A stretch of DNA of 64,000 nucleotides, from NCBI GenBank assembly GCA_015956445.1, contig WIUZ02000005.1, forward strand, positions 1,364,001-1,428,000, written 5' to 3'. Source of the stretch: Thelephora terrestris. Lineage: Eukaryota > Basidiomycota > Agaricomycetes > Thelephorales > Thelephoraceae. Both the position numbers and the translations under genes were made by a program. The notes beneath the pieces were generated by a model that was not told where the DNA came from, made no database searches, and saw only the letters and a list, made by a program, of their open reading frames with translations. Shown here piece by piece: positions 1 through 12,200 of the stretch (position 1 is the stretch's first letter; each line of letters opens with the position of its first letter).

Positions 1-1
1 A

Positions 2-400
2 CATGATTTCCGAAAGATGTCGTGAAGTGTACGGTGAAAAAAAGGCGACCAGGCCTGAAGGTTTGGAGAACGAAAAGCGGGGAAGAGTCGCACAGCGGCT
101 GAGGAAACCCTCTCCAGGGCGACGACCCTCCGCTTATATACCCAACGCATCGTCGCAGGGTTCGGCGTCGGTCGAGCACATAGCATCGCGCATCATGATG
201 CGTGATGCGACACTCTGTCATACATCATGATCAACCTCTTACAGGTCGACCGCCGCGCACGGCTTGCACGCTGCCGCCTGTGCAGACTCGGAGGGCTTGA
301 GCGGCCGGCGGTGTGGAGTATATCAATGCTATATATACCCACGCGGCTGTAAGTCGTGTCTGCGTGTGTGCTAATCATATGTAGAGTGCAAGTACCTACC
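2..400 (-). promoter_or_regulatory. Promoter and start codon of a gene lying left of the window
   Basis: The reverse complement of bases 2-4 is an ATG. The DNA above it, up to about base 390, is a diverged copy of the promoter and 5' leader of the secreted-protein gene at 1058-1703. Shared blocks include the stretch next to the ATG, a TATA-like element (TATATAAG on the minus strand near 131-140) and a second TATA-rich block near 325-340. I infer that a tandem relative of that gene starts here and its coding part lies outside the window. The match appears to extend into sequence that, in the other copy, is the last exon of the GH47 gene (near 2085-2105), so the duplicated block may have carried that 3' end too. 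Confidence 0.6.
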
Positions 401-430
401 TTGTCACTTGTGGGTGTGGGGACTGGCACT

Positions 431-1057
431 CGGGGACCGCGTCGCCGTCGGTGGAACAGCCTGAGCCTGCCAGATCAACGATCAACGTTTCAACGTCGTC
501 GACGATAATATCGCAGTGGGGCCAGCTTGGCTGGGTGTTCGAACATTCTTTTTCGAGAGGGTCCACGCTATGTACACCGTAGAAACATAGCGGCCAGAAT
601 TAGGTCGATCTACGCCACCTTCAAGTCAGGCAGGCGCCCATTTTGCCCCACAGTACCTCTCAGCTCGGCTTGCCCGAGAAAGTGTGAGTCAAGTCGAATT
701 TTACCAAGTTAAAGGCGCAGGTATTTTCATTGCGAGGTCACGGTAGGTTCCGAGGATCTACAGTTAAGAAAATGCATGTACGTGGAAACAGCGTCACACG
801 TCCTACTAAATTCCTAGCCACTTCGCAACGTCTTTCTCGTTGGAGACAACAGAAATCGCCGACAACCCCGTTTATCCCTTGATCACTACCGCCGTAGTCA
901 CCTTGGGTCGACCACTCGATAGAAGGTCCAAGTATTTGGTGATTCGCAGCCAAAGACGATGGAAGTTCAACCCCGCTCTTGCGTCACGTTAAGGATATCT
1001 GATGCATCAACTACAATAGCCCCAAAAAACCATCGAGCACACGTTCGTAAAGGAAAA
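431..1057. other. Intergenic stretch, no gene recognised
   Basis: This lies between the left-edge promoter copy and the 3' end of the small secreted-protein gene. Only short, compositionally unremarkable reading frames occur, with no splice-joined protein and no RNA gene visible. It probably holds the 3' UTR of the gene at 1058-1703 and the far promoter of the gene off the left edge. Confidence 0.5.
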
Positions 1058-1703
1058 TCATGAACTGTGCGCCTGCTGAACCACACCACTGAGGTCAAGA
1101 GCGATGCCCAGGTTACCGAGATTAAGGGTACCGGGGCTTTCTGCCTGTCCTTCGATCGCCACGGAATCGGTATAGCCTCGTCGAACTGTTGGATTGAACG
1201 CGTTTGAGAAACCGACTTCGGCTGTGCCTAAGGATGGTAGACTAACCTGGATGAAGGTTCAACGGAGATGCCTGTGGCAATGTGATGGGAGTTGGCTGGG
1301 TGCTGGGACCATGGTTTGGAACGTCGGATGGACCAACTGTCGGAGTCGGCGTACACTGCGATGGGTAGACATACACCGTTGTAGTCACGACGGGGATGGA
1401 TGGAGACAACGAGGATGATGACAGGCTGGGGACCGGTGTGCTTGTCGGATTCAGATCGAGAGGCGGCAATGACAGGGAGACCGAAGGGACAGGCAACAAG
1501 ATCGGTTCCGGAGTAACCGTTGGGAGTGAGAGGGCGGGAGGAGTGCTAGAACTTGAGTAGTAGCCATCGTCACCTATATCCGGAGTGGCCTCCCATCAGC
1601 ACCCAGCAATCGACACCCAGAGTATGGATCGCTTACGCCTGATAGCCAAACCGTTGACAAAGGCAGTCAAGAGAAGGGAAGAGATGATAGCCCTGGAGAA
1701 CAT
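1058..1703 (-). CDS. Small secreted Ser/Pro/Thr-rich protein (3 exons, 173 aa)
   Basis: I do not recognise the family. Exons are 1703-1637, 1573-1247 and 1185-1058. Both introns (61 and 61 nt) have GT-AG ends and keep phase, and the exons sum to 522 nt including TGA. The N-terminus is a typical signal peptide: a hydrophobic run from residue 2 to about 19, then an Ala-Ile-Arg/Arg-Asp junction. The middle third is dense in Ser, Pro and Thr and includes a VTTTVYVY stretch, which suggests an O-mannosylated mucin-like linker. The C-terminal 45 residues are less biased. Secretion or wall association is inferred. The upstream DNA resembles the left-edge promoter, so this is one of at least two tandem relatives. 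It could be an effector-like or wall protein; no catalytic motif is visible. Confidence 0.6.
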
Positions 1704-2088
1704 GATTTCCGAAAGAAGTCGTGAAGTGTACAGCGGAAAAAAGGCGACCAGGCCTGAAAGTTTAGAGAACGAAAAGCGGGGGAGAGTCGCACAGCGGCTG
1801 AGGAAACATCCTCCAGGACGATTCGCCTACTCATATACCACGCATCATGGCAGAGATCGGTGTCAGTCGGAGCACACAGCACCGTTCATCGCGATCTGTG
1901 ATGCATGATGGGACAGCTTGACGGTCACAAGTACATCGTGATCAACTTCCGAAGGGTCGGCCTTGCATGCCCATTGAGTGCCGAGCGTCGACTCGGACGC
2001 TGCCTGCTTGTACAGGCTTAGGGGGTCAGCGGCCATCGTTGTGAATTAGATCAATGCTATAGATACCCGCGCTGCGTTCGTACAATAA

Positions 2089-4675
2089 TTATATGTACAG
2101 TGCATCCAACCATGTCTTCTGAAAGGTAGGGTGAAAGATCGGTAACGGGTGAGCCTGGGAGTCATCAGTTCACCTTGATCGGTTTCTTAACCCTTGATTT
2201 CGAGCGTCTTACCTCAGTGTTGAACACGTAGTCTATACAAGAAGGCAACAAACATCAGCAAAAGACGCATCAAAACTATAGTATGAGATGGTTTCACAAC
2301 ACTCACTTTCCAACGGCAAAGTGTTCGGATCTGAGAACAGCAGGTAAAAATACTTAAGGGTTTCACTCTGCTCCACGATCAGCGAAAATCCGCTCAGCAC
2401 AAAGTTCGTGCGATTTCCGCACCAAAAAGAATGTCTCCATTTCATCCAGCCTTGTTATAGGAGAGGCGTCAACGTTCAATAAGCCCGCATATCCCCCAGT
2501 CTCCACTCGACAATGAGCCTCGATTGCTTGGAAGATGTCCCATCCGTGCTTTCGGAACCTCTCGTCACCGGTCAGGCGAAACGCGATGAATAGCGATTCA
2601 ATAGCCTCAGGTCTGATATAAAACAAAACCTTCATCAATATCCACAATGATGAAAGGGAAGGGTGGTCATCACCGAAGGGCATATCGCGCATCGTAAGGC
2701 GGTGGTTCCCCAGGTCTATTTCAAGATACCGTTAGGCCACGAAGTCTATCTCTCAGGGCAGAAGAAAACCGCACGCAGCTCCCTTGATATACCAGTCATG
2801 TGGAGTCAAAGAATCGTCTATCCCGTCGCTTGCGATTCTGAAGTGTACAATCTCTGGCGGCAGGCCGCTGTGGAGTAACGTAAGCATCAGCATCGTATAA
2901 TTAGAAAGATGGCAGGGAGTTACGTCTGCGTGTCGTGCGTTTTCATGCATGTTTCAAGAAGACGCACACCCGCCAGCCAATCTTTCCGCCCGTGTTCTGA
3001 AAGTTCATGGAACCTGGGTGGAGTAGAAACGTTCGCGACCGGAGCCGTCATCGCCGCGCCAAGCATAAGCAGGCCGGGAAAGAAACAGACAAGGTGATCC
3101 TGCTTCGGCACAAGCAACCAAGTTCTGATCGCTGAATCAACCGCAGTCACCGTAGTGGGAACCAAACGGGTACGTACACGTCACCGTTAGAATGATGCTC
3201 GGGAATAAGCTCGGAAGTGTAGGTCATATTCGACTGAGTCCTTGAAACCAGGTGCGCGTGAACGCCACGCATAGCGTCATCGTACATCTAGAGGACGTCA
3301 GACCCGAACCAATGACTTGCCAAAGAAAGGAATTCTGTGCTCACATCGAGATAGACTTTTTGGGTTTTATTCTGGACGAAGCTGAATCAGAATTTTCCAT
3401 AGCAGTCCGACCGGTCCACCCACTGTCAACAAATATTGTTTCCTATGATGAGATTCAGCCAACATCGCGGAAAGGGTTGGGCCAGATGCCTTACAAGAGG
3501 TACTCGTAATATGAGTCCGCCCGAGAACCTAACCGGATGTCAGACAACCCAAATTTTCCGTCAACGGGGCTAAGTTGTGAGAAATGTGGTCAGATTTACA
3601 GGGCAAACCGACTGAGGCCAAGGGAAGGGGGGCTTACTTGATGAATATCGACGCAAGCCCGGTATGCGTCCTCGCCGCCTTGATGACCTCCATGATCTTC
3701 TCTACCGCATCCCAATACCTCCGATCACCAGTGAGATAGCTCAAGTACTTGAACTCAAGTTGCAGCGTTGAGACTTCAGCCGTGCTGACCCATCCTTTGC
3801 GTTCGGTGACTTTGAGACCTTGTCTCAGACCCAAGTTCACCAGAGTCATCGGGATTCCGTTATGGGTATCGAAAACGGGCATGATCCTCTCTGCCAGCTC
3901 TGTCGCTTTCTCCAGATACAGCGAATCACGTCCAGACAACTCGTACGCGGATAGCAGTCCACCCAAAACTCGAATAGTTGTCTGAAGGAGCGGCCGGGAG
4001 TTATCGTCAGCTCGGACGAATTATGTACTCTGCCCGCCCAACGGGGGGGGGGGGGGGGGGGGGGGGCTCACCTCGAACGTGCTGTAAACACCATCCCTGT
4101 CAAAACTGAGCTCATTCGCGACCCATTCTCTTGCCCGTTGATACTCGTCGTCCAATCCAAGGAGTATCAGCGAGTCTATCGCATCTACGACCATGTATCC
4201 AATACCACCGGCATCGGTAAGGTTCGAGCCAACCCTTGAAACCGGATGGTAGAGGTCACAGCCCATGGCGTCCCTTTCTGACCAAATAGGGTCGGTTCGA
4301 GAATCCGCCCACGCACTTGATGTAGAGACATACCATACGCTAACCATGCGTGCTGAGATACCCATCGACCTCGCTCAGTGCCATCCACAAACTCTCCTAA
4401 AATCAGAAAAGAGACTCACCCGAAACGCTTGGACCACCGCTTCCTGCTTTTCCACATCCGCTGTAATTGCGCGCAATCGCTTTGGCTTCCCGTCTAGCGG
4501 TATCACCTGCGTCTTCCGTGTTGTTTTCATCCATTGAGCGTACTAGGCCAATGTGATTGTTTGTTAATACGGCATGGAATAATGTAGCACTTGCCTGTTG
4601 GGCCGCCAGCAGACATAAAGTGAATACGCAAAGAATTCGAAAGACCAGTTTCCGAGTGCTCGTTGAGGACTTCAC
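2089..4675 (-). CDS. Alpha-1,2-mannosidase, glycoside hydrolase family 47
   Basis: GH47 enzymes trim alpha-1,2-linked mannose from N-glycans in the ER/Golgi, and secreted fungal members exist. Family blocks are clear in order: QEAVVQAFR-HAWLAYERDA, DLYHPVSR with GSNLTDAGGIGY, VVDAIDSLILLGL, LSFDRD..STFE-TIRVLGGLLSAY, GIPMTLVNL, STAEVSTLQLEFKYL, DSYYEYLL-KQYLLT, PKQDHLVCF, GLPPEIVHF, RPEAIESLF, and METFFLSETLKYFYLLFSD. The C-terminus reads NYVFNTEAHPLP before TAA at 2089. The start at 4675 gives a 27-residue hydrophobic N-terminus, either a signal peptide or a membrane anchor. About a dozen introns interrupt the gene. The first is GC-AG, and the donor of another is followed at once by a 24-nt C run. 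The exon around 3250-3480 between KQYLLT and MYDDAM is the least certain join. The usual Gly in the RGDSYYEY motif is Ala here. Confidence 0.85.
4043..4066. repeat. 24-nt poly-G/C homopolymer inside a GH47 intron
   Basis: There are 24 consecutive G on the + strand. In the minus-strand mannosidase gene this is a C run that starts right after the GTGAGC donor of the intron following the STFE codons. The exons on each side join cleanly (STFE to TIRVLGG), so the run is intronic. Its exact length may be affected by assembly or polymerase slippage. Confidence 0.95.
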
Positions 4676-7376
4676 AGCCTATGATGTTGGAGTGTGAGTG
4701 TTTGAAAGTTCATACCCAGGACGGGAAAGCGCTCCAACTTAAAGCTTGAAGGACGAACCGTTGGGGGAGCATCAGCTTGCTGGGAGGCATTGTTGGCCTT
4801 TGCTGAGCGTTTCCTCTTCCTCGGACCAGGGTTGGCCATTTATGTGCGCTCCAGCCACGACGGGGAGATAGGTGTGGGTTGATAATAAGCGATGTGTGGG
4901 TGCAGTCTGCCAAGCGGGGACGTGGAATGAATGTGCCAACCTGGTTCCGACGGTTACCACGCTAAAGCCTCGACATCGCCACAGATCGCGTGTGCGATGC
5001 GGCGCGGAGCGGGTTCGCGAGCGCCCGATATCCAGTGTGACGACGTTGCGAGATTATTGCGCCTGGGGGACTGGCGAACCCTGTGGAGATGATGAGAGGA
5101 GTGCACGGTCTGGTACGGAATCTACTCCCTGCTCTGAATTTGAGGCTGGATTCCAGCCCAGTCCTGCTCAAGTTCCGTGATTGTGATCACCGTAGCTCTC
5201 ATTCATAAGCAGGAAAGATTCAACTTGCGTTTATGTGGTACAGCGGATCGATATACACCAGTGCGTACGGACTCAATCTACATTGTCATCCGGTTGGCGG
5301 CGGGAATGGGGTAGGAAACCTGAGCGCTTCGTGCAATTATCCAACCACTGGCTGATCTTCTTCAACACCCTTTCGTTGCGAGTTCGCCCCACCGCGTCTC
5401 GGTCTATGTACTAGTACCTGCTGCAGAATGCAAATGCTTATTGAAAAGCAACACTGTGTTGCCTCCAGGTAAGGAGAGGAAACACCTTCTGCAACAAACA
5501 CCTTCTGCAACAAACACCTTCTGCAACGACGTCACCCACCTGACGTGGTCCAGGCTGTGTGAGACGTGAATCCATCAGGGCAAGGTGGACGGTCGTTATG
5601 TATATCCACTCTCTCCTTTTAAACAGGACGGGGGCGGGTATGGGTTTGGGGGAGCATTCCCCATTGGTAGTTTTCAAGCGGGACGTAGCAGAGCCCGAGG
5701 GTGCCTCGCCGTATACACACACGGATGTCACAGCAACGACGGTGGAAAGATGGCGATTCCTGGGAAGGTTGGTTTAATGGGAGAGCTGAGTAAGAACGTA
5801 CCCCATCAATCTCCACCCTAACTGTTTTCATGGTTACCAAAGTTCTCACACCTGCTCAGAACTCTACACTGCGGGAGACATTTTGTTTGGCAATGAAGCT
5901 GTCAGCACCTCAGCGATGCGCTCAGGCACGGAGGTCAACAGTTTCTCCGCGTGTGCTCTGGAATGTATACAGCGAGATTATGTGGGATCTCCAAGGTTTG
6001 ATTTCGAGGAGTGGTCCTGGCCTCGGGAAGAGGATATTGTCGATCCGGAAGCTGCTTACTGAGAAATGACGAAGACACACAGTGACAAAGATTGTGAATG
6101 GCATGGAAGCTTGGGACCAGTGCCATCGCTTTGTCATTAACCGGTCTTGTAGCGAGTGGAAGTTGCCGAGCCGATTGAACAGACGCCCGTAGGACAACCC
6201 TCAGAGAGAGTGAGTGAATAGCGGGGACGGGAAATTCCATAGAGCACAGACTGCACTGCTGGTTCTGGGTACTGGGCATTGCGTATCCAGGGTGGGTATT
6301 GTACTCGAGGACCGGGAGCACCGGTGGTGGCACTGTAGGGACGATTTTCCCTTGGTCCAGTGTTGTGAACGGGACCGGGCGGAACCGGGAGCGGGACCAA
6401 AACCAGCCGCGGAAACTATCGTCGATAGCCTCGAGTTGTGCTCCACTGTGGACCTCAAGTGGACCTACAGAATGGAGCCAGGGTACCTAGGTGGGAGATG
6501 TGTCATGCTGTGCGTGAATGTATGCCCAGCTCAACTCTCCTTTGCCTCGGGCCTTCTCCGCTGTCGATCCCGCACTGCCTCGTTCCGGATACGTTCCCGT
6601 CCGACAGTATGATGTCATGCCTACCCCGAGGCGCCCAGGGCCGAATTCCCTCTGCCCTTGGGCGTTCGAAGTTTAATCAGTGGCCATACACAGTACACGC
6701 GCCAGCCGACACAGCTGGGGGGATAGGTATGGGCGCAGGGGTTCATTCGAGCACAAAGGCGTGGGTGAACCTCACCTCGGATGCCCATGTCCCGACCCGC
6801 AGAAGCAAAGCGTACGGTATGTGATGAGGGTGGAGTACACACCGATGCGCCGTTGGCTCTCCTATCAAAATCGATCAGGCTGCGGCTCTCACGGAAAGCC
6901 GGCGAGTCGTTCTTTGTTCTTTGTTCTTTTTTTTTCTTAGCAACCCACGGTCGCGTAGTCATGCATGGCTATAGTAGTGACTCGTTGCCTATACGACATG
7001 CAGAAAATAGTCGAAGTTGCGGATTACAAGCCTAGAAGCTTCCAGTTCCATCCTGTCTTAGAGTGGGCACGGGCGAGATGGTGTAAACATTTTGGTGAGG
7101 GTTAGCCGAGATGGGATTAGGCACGGTTTGCGATGTATTTACCCCGCAAAATGGATGAGAAAGCACCTGCAGTGCCTTCGAAGCGTTGCCGGACTGTACC
7201 CGTCGCCCCGTCAAGGCTGTACCGAAAAGGAAATCGACCATCGCCATTGGCTGTGACGCCATACGTCAACGCAGGCGCTCTCCACCTTGGACAGCATTTT
7301 GCTTTGGCTTTTAGAGGGACCTTTGCGAACCGTAGAATGGCAAGTCATCCCTCCTTTCCTCAGTTGCAGCCTTCGA
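4676..7376. other. 2.7 kb gene-poor region
   Basis: The first few hundred bases are probably the mannosidase promoter. The rest has only short overlapping frames on both strands with no family resemblance and no convincing splice-joined protein. The one structured element is a three-copy 16-nt repeat at 5481-5527. A pyrimidine-rich stretch near 6910-6940 and the last few hundred bases probably belong to the promoter of the zinc-finger gene at 7377. No tRNA, transposon end or terminal repeat was found. Confidence 0.55.
5481..5527. repeat. Three tandem copies of a 16-nt unit
   Basis: The unit AAACACCTTCTGCAAC is repeated three times head to tail, with one base missing from the first copy. It sits in the gene-poor stretch and is not part of a recognisable coding frame. 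Confidence 0.9.
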
Positions 7377-8568
7377 ATGAACAACACGCCTAACATCTTC
7401 ACCTCAGACTCCAGATTCCTCCCACCACCCACCAGGACCGTCGCTCAGCCTCTCTACCCATACAGGCGCAGCGATAGTCAGCGAGCAGCTGCATTCCTCA
7501 ACCAAGATTGGACCCCAACTCCAGCCTCCGGAACCTCCTCGAACCCCTTGGCAGGAATTTCTCCCTCTCCGTGTTCCTCCGATCCACCACTACCACGCTC
7601 AGACTACTCCAACTCTGAAGATGAATCTGACTCTGACTGCAACGCCCGCTTCGGCGCAGATTCTCGCGTTAAACGCGAACGCGTCTCCCCAGAGCCACTT
7701 TTCAATCACCGACTATCTCACGTCCTCCCGGAGCACAAAGCATCGCTTTCCCTGAACGACCTTCAGTCTCTCACTGGGCGCAGGCATTCCAGCGTTGACG
7801 AATCCACCCTCGTCTCTCGCTCTCTCGGACATGACTCTCCATCCCGCGATAGAAAGGTTCGACCTGGACCTTACTCTCCCTACCACCAACAGACCAGGAG
7901 TTGGCCCGTCGCCCTCCACCCATCGTCCTCTTCGCACCCCCACCCAGCACCCTCTGGCTCTCGTCACCGCCGTAACCCTTCCGGTAACTCTTATTCTACC
8001 GGGAGCCCCCCGCAGACACCTCCTACCCCTTGCTCTCCCGCCCACTCTCCCAAGAATGAGTCAGCGCCGTCTTCTTCCACTGCCAGTCCCCCTGCGGCCA
8101 TCAACACCGATGAACACATTCAGAGGATCAGTGGTGGAAAGTCCAAGTGCATTTGGAACGACGCAAACGGGATTGAGTGCGGTTTTCAGTCGAGTTCCAG
8201 CTTGGTAAAGAGGCATGTCAGGACCGTCCACTTGAAAATTCGGTTCGTCCCCTTCTGCCTTTCTGTAATGAACCATACTGATCTGTTTATTCTTCAAGCC
8301 CTGTGGTCTGTACCGAGTGCGGTCAGAGTTTTGCGACCAAGTTCCACCTCAAAACGCATCAAAATATCCAGTACGTCCGCTCGTGCACCTCGTGTGATGA
8401 CCTATTCGCTGACGATGAATCATAAACAGCACTGGCCAAAAGCCCTACTCGTGCCCCGACTGTGCAAAAACTTTCTCCAACCCTTCCAGCAGACACCATC
8501 ACAGAGTCAGGTACCACGGCTATGTGCAGACTTGGCGGCATTATGGCGACAAGACCGAGAAGAGTTGA
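7377..8568 (+). CDS. C2H2 zinc-finger protein, putative transcription factor (358 aa)
   Basis: Exons 7377-8242, 8299-8370 and 8430-8568 sum to 1077 nt. The first 250 residues are Ser/Pro-rich and probably disordered, with an acidic Ser/Glu/Asp patch near residues 80-90. The C-terminus carries three zinc fingers. An atypical one starts CIWNDANGIECGF and ends HVRTVH. The classical ones are VCTECGQSFATKFHLKTH and SCPDCAKTFSNPSSRHHHR. The TGQKPYSC linker between the last two fingers is the standard DNA-binding type, and both introns fall within the finger region. The start is the first in-frame ATG. A nuclear DNA-binding role is inferred from the fingers; no specific orthologue is claimed. Confidence 0.8.
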
Positions 8569-9250
8569 ATTCTTTCCTTAATTTATTGGAATTGAGGCCT
8601 ATGGACCTGCTGCATTTTCCCCAGACTTTGACTCACATATTTATTTTCCCCCGGTCCTCATCCCCATGATTCATTCGAGATACCCTCGCATCGATATCCT
8701 GTTCGCACTCACCTCATGCTAAACAGCTTGTATCCTCAGCATCGCATCGCCGCCTACGCTAGCATTCATTTTTCTCCTCTTTCGACCGTGTTTTCCTATG
8801 CTTCATTTTTTGCCGACGGGTTTTATGCAGGTTCACGTGTGCTGAAGTGTGCAATCGATAGAATGGTTTTGATTTCCCCACCTTTTTTCTTCCCTAATCT
8901 TGAGTGGGCTGGTACGACCCTATAGAGAGAAGGCGGAGCATAATCTGCTGCTTCGCTCACTTGTCGTTAGCGCATTTCATGCATGATCTTACCTCACTAG
9001 AGGGACCGATCAATTCCTCGTCTTGTGTCTTTGATCCATATCCGGACTTGTCTTTGTGCCACCACGACGCGCTTCGCCCCGAAGCCTTTATCCTCGAATA
9101 AATCAGCGTATCAATCCCCCCCTTGGAGGTCTTCAAATATGATCCTCACCTTTGACAAACGTTTCACTTATCACTCCTTTCCTTCTCTTTGCCTCTCACA
9201 CCTCACGCCTCGAACATCTCGAACTCTTCCCTGCGCCTAGCACTCGAACG
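8569..9250. other. Intergenic, 0.7 kb
   Basis: This lies between the zinc-finger stop and the kinase-like gene. It is T- and pyrimidine-rich, as expected for a 3' UTR followed by a promoter. I see no gene or repeat in it. Confidence 0.5.
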
Positions 9251-12200
9251 ATGAGCTCTATCACCAGGCAACCGAACAAGGCTCCCAACGGACCTAACCG
9301 ACGGCGATCTTGCTCTGACTCTGCCATAAGGTTCGAATGCGGTCTACGCCAGTACCCACCACTGCCTGACTGGGCCTTGCCACGGTCGGACTACGACGTC
9401 GCGTCGTGCAGCTCGGACGATGACCACGAACGGGTAGAAATCGACGATCGCAAGGGGTACCGCAAAGCACGCCGGCAGAAGCTGAAAGTCCGTCGAAGGT
9501 GGGCACAGTCGATTGGACTGGACGTGTACAGGCTGCCTAGGTTCTGTGGGGAGTTGACCGAACATGTGCGATCTGTCAACGACGGCCCGCTTGACGCGGA
9601 TGGGATTAGAGAGGATGAGGGGTTCTTTTCGGCGTTGACCGCACCTTACGAACCCCCTTCACCATCGCGCAGTCCCAAGATCGATTGGCCAAGATACTGC
9701 CCACCTTCATCCCCAGCACAAAAACTAAACCACGATGACTCCGAAGCTCGCCGCGTCGGGTGCCCTCCCGGGCTTTGTACCTGCGCTGAAGAACAAGATG
9801 TCGATGGTGACCATAGCTCGGACGACGATGAAACCATTCTGGACAGCGATCACGAGGTGAACCATGACTTATATACCCCTAGCGGAAAGTGGGAGAATGT
9901 GAGGAATAGCCCCATTGACGGATGGGAAACGTTGATGCGCATCAAAGGTATCTTGGCTGGGAAGTATTCGTTGGACAGTGTGCTCAAGTTGTGATCGACA
10001 GTAACTCCACCTTTATCGGTTATGTTAAGAAAAGGTGTCATCGCAGGAAACCCTATCACTTACATCAGTCGACTGTACGTTCGGTTCGTTTCACGTACCT
10101 CACTGGTTGACAATCTAGCACAGGTGGAACACCGACAACGTTCCCCGCTGGAAAGGCTTCTTCTCGGAGGTGACATTTCTCCCTTGAACCCTCTAAAGAG
10201 GGAAATTAACGTTTAAAACAGTTGGCCCTATCCGCTTCCTCGAGACACCTCAGACCACTCCAAGGGACGGTCGTGCCTCGTATCATAAACGTGTATATCG
10301 AGCCTGGATTCGTCAATGTCGCGATGGAACCTCCCCACGAATGTTTTTGGATCGAAGCCTCACCCGATATGCCCAACATCCTGAAACACCGCTGCGTCGA
10401 AGCTTTTGAGAGGCTTCACGCTCAAGGTATCCTCCACGGCGACGCAGAACTACGTCACATGTTGATCAACGCCGACGCCAAAGTCACGATCATCGACTTC
10501 AAGGCGGCCGCCACAAGCGTATCCCTGGAGAACGTTGAGATGGAGGAGGTTGGGTTGAGGAGGGCGACAACGGAGGAAATCAGGCTGGAGATGAGGAAGG
10601 TCAAGTTCAAGCTCGACTACGATGGTGCCAGGGCGAAGGAGCGGGAAAAGTTGATGAGGAAGAAGCGAGGGGAATTGAGGAAGGAAGATGTACACGATCC
10701 GCCGGTGGACCTGCACGTCTTAATATTCCAATGGTTGGAGGGATGCGAGCGACCGCCAACTAGGTTTATCGTTCCCGGCCAGACGAAGGAGGAGGTCGAG
10801 TTGGCTGTGGAACGGTTCATGAAGAAGATCGGAGAGATGGAGGGCAAGGAGATCCCTAGGGTGCAAGGACGGAACCTGGTCAGAATGACCAAGGAGCGGG
10901 CATCAGACGTACCAGAGGTTCCAGTAGCATCCCCACGACCAAAGCTGGTGATCAAGATTCCTCCCTTGAGCACGCCCCACTCCCCCATCCGCGAGACTCT
11001 GGGTCCTGTCCCTCCCCTCGAAATATCACGGGCCATAGAGTCCACACCAAAGGCCCCCAGATCGTTCGCAGAGCTTAAACCGCTCGCGGTTGAGGAATCT
11101 TTGCTTCAGCCAGGGCCCTCGAGTGAGAGCCAGACCGAAGACAGAGCTGTCACTCATTCCGCCGAGGTTGAACTCGCGTCCCTGACCCCTGGTTTCGGAT
11201 GCTTCTCTCCCGCGGATATGATCAAAGCGCTCTCCCCGCCAGCTACTATCAAGCCTGGCAACTGCGATGGACAGCTCCCTACGCTGACAGTACCATCCTT
11301 CGATTTCCAAGTTTCCAAGTGGTCGGACCATTCTTCAGGCCCGGAGAACCACAAGGATACGAATCAGTGTACCGCTCTCCATGACACTCGGATAGCACCG
11401 CAATCTATTCAACTTTCCACATTCCCAGTCATGAGGACTTTCGCAGATGTTGCGCGCAAAGCCATTCAAGTTTTTGGCAAGATCGCCGGCCATACCCCAG
11501 TTCAATCCGAGATGGATCCCTCGCAGAAGCAGAAGGCAGTCAATTCGAGCAAGAGGAAGCGGCGCCTATCAGAGTCATCGGCGAGCGAATCGAGCGAATA
11601 CGAAGCACGACTACGGGGCAAGAGACTTCGTCGATTGATGCCTTCGAGCCTCCCTTCGGAATTAACACAACAAACGGTCACGCCTAATCCTCGGGCATGG
11701 TCGCTCATGACGCCGGATCAATTAAAGAGAACGACGAAGAGGAAGCGGGAGTCCGAGGGAACCTCCAAATTGGTCTGGAACACGGAGCAGGAGCTGAGGA
11801 GAAAGAGGCGGAAGTTGTCGGAGTTAAGTGACCTCTCTGAGGCTTCGAGCTCTGAGACAGAGGACGACACAGCGAGAGATAGGACGGCCCGACTTCGAAG
11901 AACTTTTGGGGGACCGGTCACGGATGAAGCCACTCTTCCCCTCGAAACGCTCTCGACCACACGAAGGGATAATGTCCCCCGATCTGACAAGGCACCATCT
12001 ATCATCATCCGCGACTATGCCTACATCCCTAACAAGGTACCCAAGGCACCCTACGTCCCACATCCCCCAACGGAGAACAGAATGGCTGCGGAGAGGGCCA
12101 GACACGTCTGTCTTACCAACGCCAAAGCTTGTTTGGAGGCTGGGTTATCGTATCCCATGACGGAGAATCAGCAAGGGAGGCTGGTGCCGGACCTTGCCTC

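Noticed and set aside
5438-6962. Several overlapping 60-130 codon frames on both strands
   Set aside because: None has a recognisable motif, signal peptide or splice partner, and overlapping frames on both strands in GC-rich DNA are expected by chance.
9251-9994. A separate 247-residue gene upstream of the kinase-like gene
   Set aside because: A phase-correct intron removes its stop, and only 27 bases would otherwise separate it from the next start. A single gene fits better.
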